NCBI GenBank assembly: GCA_905236975.1
Contig: CAJOQU010000012.1
Location: 1 to 10,072, forward strand
DNA length: 10,072 nt
DNA from: an uncultured Clostridia bacterium
GTDB taxonomy: Bacteria; Bacillota; Clostridia; Oscillospirales; Acutalibacteraceae
Direction of reading: 5' to 3'
Made by a program: the position numbers and the translations under genes. Positions 8,372 to 10,072 of the stretch are shown here, piece by piece. The notes below the pieces were generated by a model. The model was not told the DNA's origin and searched no databases. It saw nothing but the letters and a program-made list of their open reading frames with translations. The first letter of the stretch is position 1. Each line of letters opens with the position of its first letter.

Positions 8372-8400
8372 ATCATACTATATTTTTTTTCTTTTTTCAA
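8372..8400 (-). promoter_or_regulatory. Probable sigma-A promoter of glgP-GH13
   Basis: On the - strand TTGAAA (8400-8395) and TATGAT (8377-8372) are separated by 17 bp, each close to TTGACA/TATAAT. Initiation would fall near 8365, leaving a leader of about 25 nt that includes GGAGAT before the glgP ATG. The spacer is almost entirely A on the - strand. Confidence 0.72.
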
Positions 8401-8412
8401 GATGTATCTGTA

Positions 8413-8435
8413 CCTATATTTTGATAAAATATAGG
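8413..8435. promoter_or_regulatory. Palindromic candidate operator upstream of the glgP promoter
   Basis: CCTATATTTT (8413-8422) and AAAATATAGG (8426-8435) are exact reverse complements around a 3-bp centre (GAT). The centre lies about 59 bp upstream of the predicted glgP start, a typical activator position. A lone half-site, CTATATTTT, recurs at 8378-8386 inside the promoter, 36 bp away. No T-tract beyond the arms marks it as a terminator, and it does not match the CcpA cre consensus. The binding protein is unknown. Confidence 0.55.
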
Positions 8436-8491
8436 GTATATTATACAAAAAACAAATGATGTGTTCCTTTATCAACAGATTTCTCGTGAAA

Positions 8492-8521
8492 TTGCACAAT
8501 TATCGACCGATTTATTATGAT
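8492..8521 (+). promoter_or_regulatory. Possible distal promoter reading toward spo0A
   Basis: TTGCAC (8492-8497) and TATGAT (8516-8521) are 18 bp apart on the + strand. It would give a leader of about 260 nt before spo0A, or a short untranslated RNA. AT-rich DNA produces such matches by chance, so this is weak. Confidence 0.25.
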
Positions 8522-8656
8522 AGGGCATCTAACTGACAACATAGCGCCCGCATGTTCCCGCTTTGACAGGCAACCCGGAAATGCGGCAGAAAAACCAAAG
8601 CACGAAAAGACGCGTTTTACAAAAAAGTCGAACGGTGGCGAGTTTTGTCTTTTGGA

Positions 8657-8685
8657 TTCTGCAAAAAAACAAAAATTTTGCAGAA
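8657..8685. repeat. Inverted repeat with 10-bp arms upstream of spo0A
   Basis: TTCTGCAAAA (8657-8666) and TTTTGCAGAA (8676-8685) are exact reverse complements around a 9-nt A-rich centre. It ends about 45 bp before the spo0A -35 box. No T-run follows on the + strand, so a terminator is unlikely; a protein-binding site or a leader hairpin from a more distal promoter is possible. Confidence 0.6.
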
Positions 8686-8711
8686 ATTACAAATATTACA
8701 TAATAATTACA
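8686..8711 (+). repeat. Three ATTACA repeats in the spo0A upstream region
   Basis: ATTACA occurs at 8686-8691, 8695-8700 and 8706-8711, starts spaced 9 and 11 bp apart, roughly one helical turn, ending 18 bp before the spo0A -35 box. TTACAAA (8687-8693) also has its reverse complement TTTGTAA at 8717-8723. It could be an array of binding sites or chance in AT-rich DNA. Confidence 0.35.
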
Positions 8712-8729
8712 TTTCTTTTGTAAAAAGCC

Positions 8730-8758
8730 TTGAAATATATGTTAAATTATGGTAATAT
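8730..8758 (+). promoter_or_regulatory. Probable sigma-A promoter of spo0A
   Basis: TTGAAA (8730-8735) and TAATAT (8753-8758) are separated by exactly 17 bp. Initiation near 8765 would give a leader of about 25 nt carrying the GGAGG at 8777-8781. A clear sigma-H type promoter was not found by eye. Confidence 0.72.
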
Positions 8759-8776
8759 GTGCAGGAAAGAAAAATT

Positions 8777-8781
8777 GGAGG
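8777..8781 (+). promoter_or_regulatory. Ribosome binding site that sets the spo0A start
   Basis: GGAGG lies 9 nt before ATG 8791. The frame can be read back to an ATG at 8749, but that codon overlaps the predicted promoter and lies upstream of the likely transcription start; the ATG at 8783 is in another frame. Confidence 0.85.
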
Positions 8782-8790
8782 TATGAAGGA

Positions 8791-9567
8791 ATGGGAAAAA
8801 AGTTAAAAGTTGTCATTGCGGATGATTCAACCGAATTGGGACAAAGTTGTGAAAAAGCATTGAAAAGCTACGGAATGGATGTTACCTTATGTCCAAAAGA
8901 CGGGCAAGCTTTGCTTGCAGAAGTAAAAACACAAATACCGGACGTCATTTTGGCGGACGTTTTTATGCCGAATTTAGACATTTTGGGGGTGCTGGCAGAA
9001 ATCCAAAATCTGGATGTCAAAGATCGTCCCATGGTGATGGTTATGTCAAGCTTTGATAACCAGCGGTTGGAAAAGGAAACGCTGAACGCGGGTGCCAGCT
9101 ACTATTTTTTAAAGCCGTTTGATATCAATATGATGGCCGAGCGGATCATACAGCTGTCGGGTTGGAAAAACGAGATCGCCCCCGTGGTGGTAAAAGACAA
9201 CGTGGTCACCGACCCGGAGTTAGAGCTCATGGTAACCGAGATTATTCATCAGATCGGCGTGCCGGCCCATATCAAGGGGTATCATTACCTGCGGGATGCG
9301 ATCATTCTTTCGGTCAAAAACAGCGAGATCATCAATTCGGTCACCAAGCTGCTTTACCCCACTGTGGCGAAAAACTACGGCACCACATCGTCACGGGTGG
9401 AGCGTGCGATCCGTCATGCCATTGAAGTGGCATGGGATCGGGGCGATATCGACGTGTTGAATTCCTATTTTGGCTATACCATTCAAAACGATCGCGGCAA
9501 ACCCACCAACAGCGAATTTATTGCCATGATCAGCGACAAGCTGCGCCTGCGCTTGAAAATCAGTTAA
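8791..9567 (+). CDS. spo0A: Sporulation master regulator Spo0A
   Basis: A 258-residue response regulator (family usually about 260-270) that, once phosphorylated, binds 0A boxes and switches cells toward sporulation. The receiver domain (about 4-122) has acidic residues D11/D12, phospho-acceptor D56 (ILADVFMP), S86 in the switch position and K108 (FLKPF). The C-terminal effector domain (about 140-258) is nearly textbook Spo0A: IIHQIGVPAHIKGYHYLRDAI, TKLLYPTVAKNYGTT, SSRVERAIRHAIEVAW with the DNA-recognition helix, and KPTNSEFIAMISDKLRLR. The start is ATG 8791 because of GGAGG at 8777-8781 and the promoter at 8730-8758. It is divergent from glgP and convergent with a bioY-like gene; the spoIVB gene that usually precedes spo0A is absent here. 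A single-mismatch 0A-box-like AGTCGAA occurs at 8626-8632, too weak to claim autoregulation. The 5' third is visibly more AT-rich than the rest. Confidence 0.97.
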   Translation: MGKKLKVVIADDSTELGQSCEKALKSYGMDVTLCPKDGQALLAEVKTQIPDVILADVFMPNLDILGVLAEIQNLDVKDRPMVMVMSSFDNQRLEKETLNAGASYYFLKPFDINMMAERIIQLSGWKNEIAPVVVKDNVVTDPELELMVTEIIHQIGVPAHIKGYHYLRDAIILSVKNSEIINSVTKLLYPTVAKNYGTTSSRVERAIRHAIEVAWDRGDIDVLNSYFGYTIQNDRGKPTNSEFIAMISDKLRLRLKIS

Positions 9568-9583
9568 AAAATCTGTCAAAAAA

Positions 9584-9620
9584 AGGGGCTGTCTCACTAA
9601 GAAAAAGTGAGGCAGCCTCT
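9584..9620 (-). terminator. Strong hairpin after spo0A with its T-run on the minus strand
   Basis: The left arm starts AGGGGCTGTCTCACT (9584-9598) and pairs with AGTGAGGCAGCCTCT (9606-9620), a 15-bp stem with two G-U pairs and a 7-nt loop. Read on the - strand it is followed by TTTTTTT, the form of an intrinsic terminator for transcripts coming from the bioY side; on the + strand no T-run follows. The GGGGCTGTCTCA/TGAGACAGCCCC core also resembles ends of some Firmicute insertion sequences, but no transposase is nearby. Confidence 0.6.
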
Positions 9621-9743
9621 GATTACCTATTACCTCTTCACTATTTCTTTGCGTTAAGTGTTTTTTGGGATTTTTGGAAAGTAACAAGTAAGCCGCTTTT
9701 TTATCATTTTGTCGCTGCTTCGAATTTGCCCATGGGAGCCACA

Positions 9744-9777
9744 GAAAACCCGTAAACATTCGTGTTTGCGGGTTTTT
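9744..9777 (+). terminator. Intrinsic terminator between spo0A and bioY, likely bidirectional
   Basis: AAAACCCGTAAACA (9745-9758) pairs with TGTTTGCGGGTTTT (9763-9776), a 14-bp stem with one G-U pair and a TTCG tetraloop. TTTTTGCTTTTTT follows on the + strand, a strong terminator for spo0A read-through. On the - strand it lies 12 nt past the bioY stop and is followed by TTTTCTG, so it may serve both directions. Confidence 0.82.
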
Positions 9778-9788
9778 GCTTTTTTACG

Positions 9789-10072
9789 CTATTCGTAACC
9801 GTATTTTGCCAAAAGCCGTTGTGTTCTTTGCGCAATCAAAAAGGCTAAAGCCAGCTTGGCAAGATCCGGCAAAATAAACGGGACAACACATTTAAGCAAC
9901 GCCGCCCCAAAGCCAATGCCGCCCCCCGCGGTGTAGCGCCAGACAAACCAGACGGTGCCAAAGGCGTAAAGCACCGCAAGACCCAGCACCAAGGCGATGA
10001 TTTTCGCCGCCGCTTTTGCGGGCAAAAAATGTGTCAGTACGCCATAAACCAGGCAGAGCGCCAAAAAACCGA
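9789..10072 (-). CDS. bioY: BioY family biotin transporter S component, C-terminal part (5' end outside window)
   Basis: The frame stays open to the window edge, giving about 94 residues; full BioY proteins are about 180-200, so this is the C-terminal half. The TTG at 10064 is internal, since the reading continues upstream as G-F-L-A. BioY is the substrate-binding membrane subunit of ECF-type biotin uptake, working alone or with the EcfA/A'/T module. Hydrophobic segments are seen at about 1-15, 20-42 and 60-80 of the visible part. The stretches YAFGTVWFVWRY, ALLKCVVPFILPDLAKLALAFLIA and final basic QRTQRLLAKYGYE match the C-terminal BioY pattern (aromatic GxxW helix, then VxPFxPxDxxK). In most relatives the loop reads PGD; here it is LPD. 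The promoter and any biotin-responsive site would lie outside the window. Confidence 0.82.
   Translation of the reverse strand, partial: GFLALCLVYGVLTHFLPAKAAAKIIALVLGLAVLYAFGTVWFVWRYTAGGGIGFGAALLKCVVPFILPDLAKLALAFLIAQRTQRLLAKYGYE

Larger units (their letters stand above)
8341..8790. other. AT-rich divergent intergenic region between glgP and spo0A
   Basis: This 450-bp stretch has no convincing gene. It carries the glgP promoter and ribosome binding site at the left, the spo0A promoter and ribosome binding site at the right, and between them two perfect inverted repeats with 10-bp arms (8413-8435 and 8657-8685), a triple ATTACA motif and a possible third promoter. Roughly 8525-8650 is closer to the composition of the coding DNA and holds nothing I recognise. 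Confidence 0.7.

Noticed and set aside
8437..8442. TATAAT on the - strand as a second glgP -10 box
   Set aside because: No acceptable -35 box lies 16-18 bp upstream; the TTGAAA/TATGAT pair closer to the gene is better.
8626..8632. AGTCGAA as a 0A box for spo0A autoregulation
   Set aside because: It differs from TGTCGAA at one of seven bases and stands alone, about 100 bp from the promoter; single near-matches are expected by chance.
8517..8723. A 68-residue open frame between glgP and spo0A
   Set aside because: No ribosome binding site before its ATG, runs through the inverted repeat and up to the spo0A promoter, and the translation looks like no known protein.
8749..8790. Upstream extension of spo0A starting at ATG 8749
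   Set aside because: It overlaps the predicted -10 box, lacks a ribosome binding site and adds 14 residues not found in Spo0A; ATG 8791 has GGAGG at proper spacing.
9391..9759. A 122-residue open frame on the - strand overlapping the end of spo0A
   Set aside because: It is antisense to the conserved spo0A 3' end and crosses the terminator hairpins; no family resemblance.

Overview
The window looks like a chromosomal segment from a spore-forming Firmicute of class Clostridia. The evidence is a full-length Spo0A, strong AGGAGG-type ribosome binding sites, a histidine kinase of a style common in Clostridia, and fairly GC-balanced genes separated by AT-rich intergenic DNA. An Oscillospiraceae/Ruminococcaceae-like host is my inference; nothing in the window fixes the genus. 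No rRNA, tRNA, CRISPR array, transposase gene or phage gene is visible.

Left block (1-3895, + strand): the C-terminal end of a sensor histidine kinase overlaps by 4 nt a membrane-anchored, zinc-dependent N-acetylmuramoyl-L-alanine amidase. That is followed after 36 nt by a 939-residue fused ABC ATPase/FtsX-type permease with a very large extracellular domain. The layout reads as one signalling/cell-envelope operon; the response regulator is presumably just upstream of the window. Whether it senses envelope stress, exports a peptide, or drives the amidase mechanically cannot be decided from sequence.

Middle block (4077-8340, - strand): glycogen phosphorylase (glgP) is followed one base later by a cytoplasmic GH13 neopullulanase/cyclomaltodextrinase-like enzyme. 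Together they would degrade glycogen or maltodextrin: the phosphorylase shortens outer chains to glucose-1-phosphate, and the GH13 enzyme hydrolyses limit dextrins or oligosaccharides. The block ends at a good intrinsic terminator (about 3988-4024) placed between the convergent ABC and GH13 genes. A perfect 32-bp palindrome lies inside the 5' part of the GH13 gene.

Regulatory island (8341-8790): a 450-bp AT-rich region between divergent glgP and spo0A. It holds a well-matched sigma-A-type promoter for each gene, a perfect 10-bp-arm palindrome upstream of the glgP promoter, a second 10-bp-arm inverted repeat upstream of spo0A, and a short cluster of ATTACA repeats.

Right block (8791-10072): spo0A, the master sporulation response regulator (+), then a 220-bp convergent intergenic region with two strong hairpins, then the C-terminal half of a BioY-type biotin transporter S component (-), cut by the window edge. 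spo0A lacks its usual spoIVB neighbour on the upstream side.
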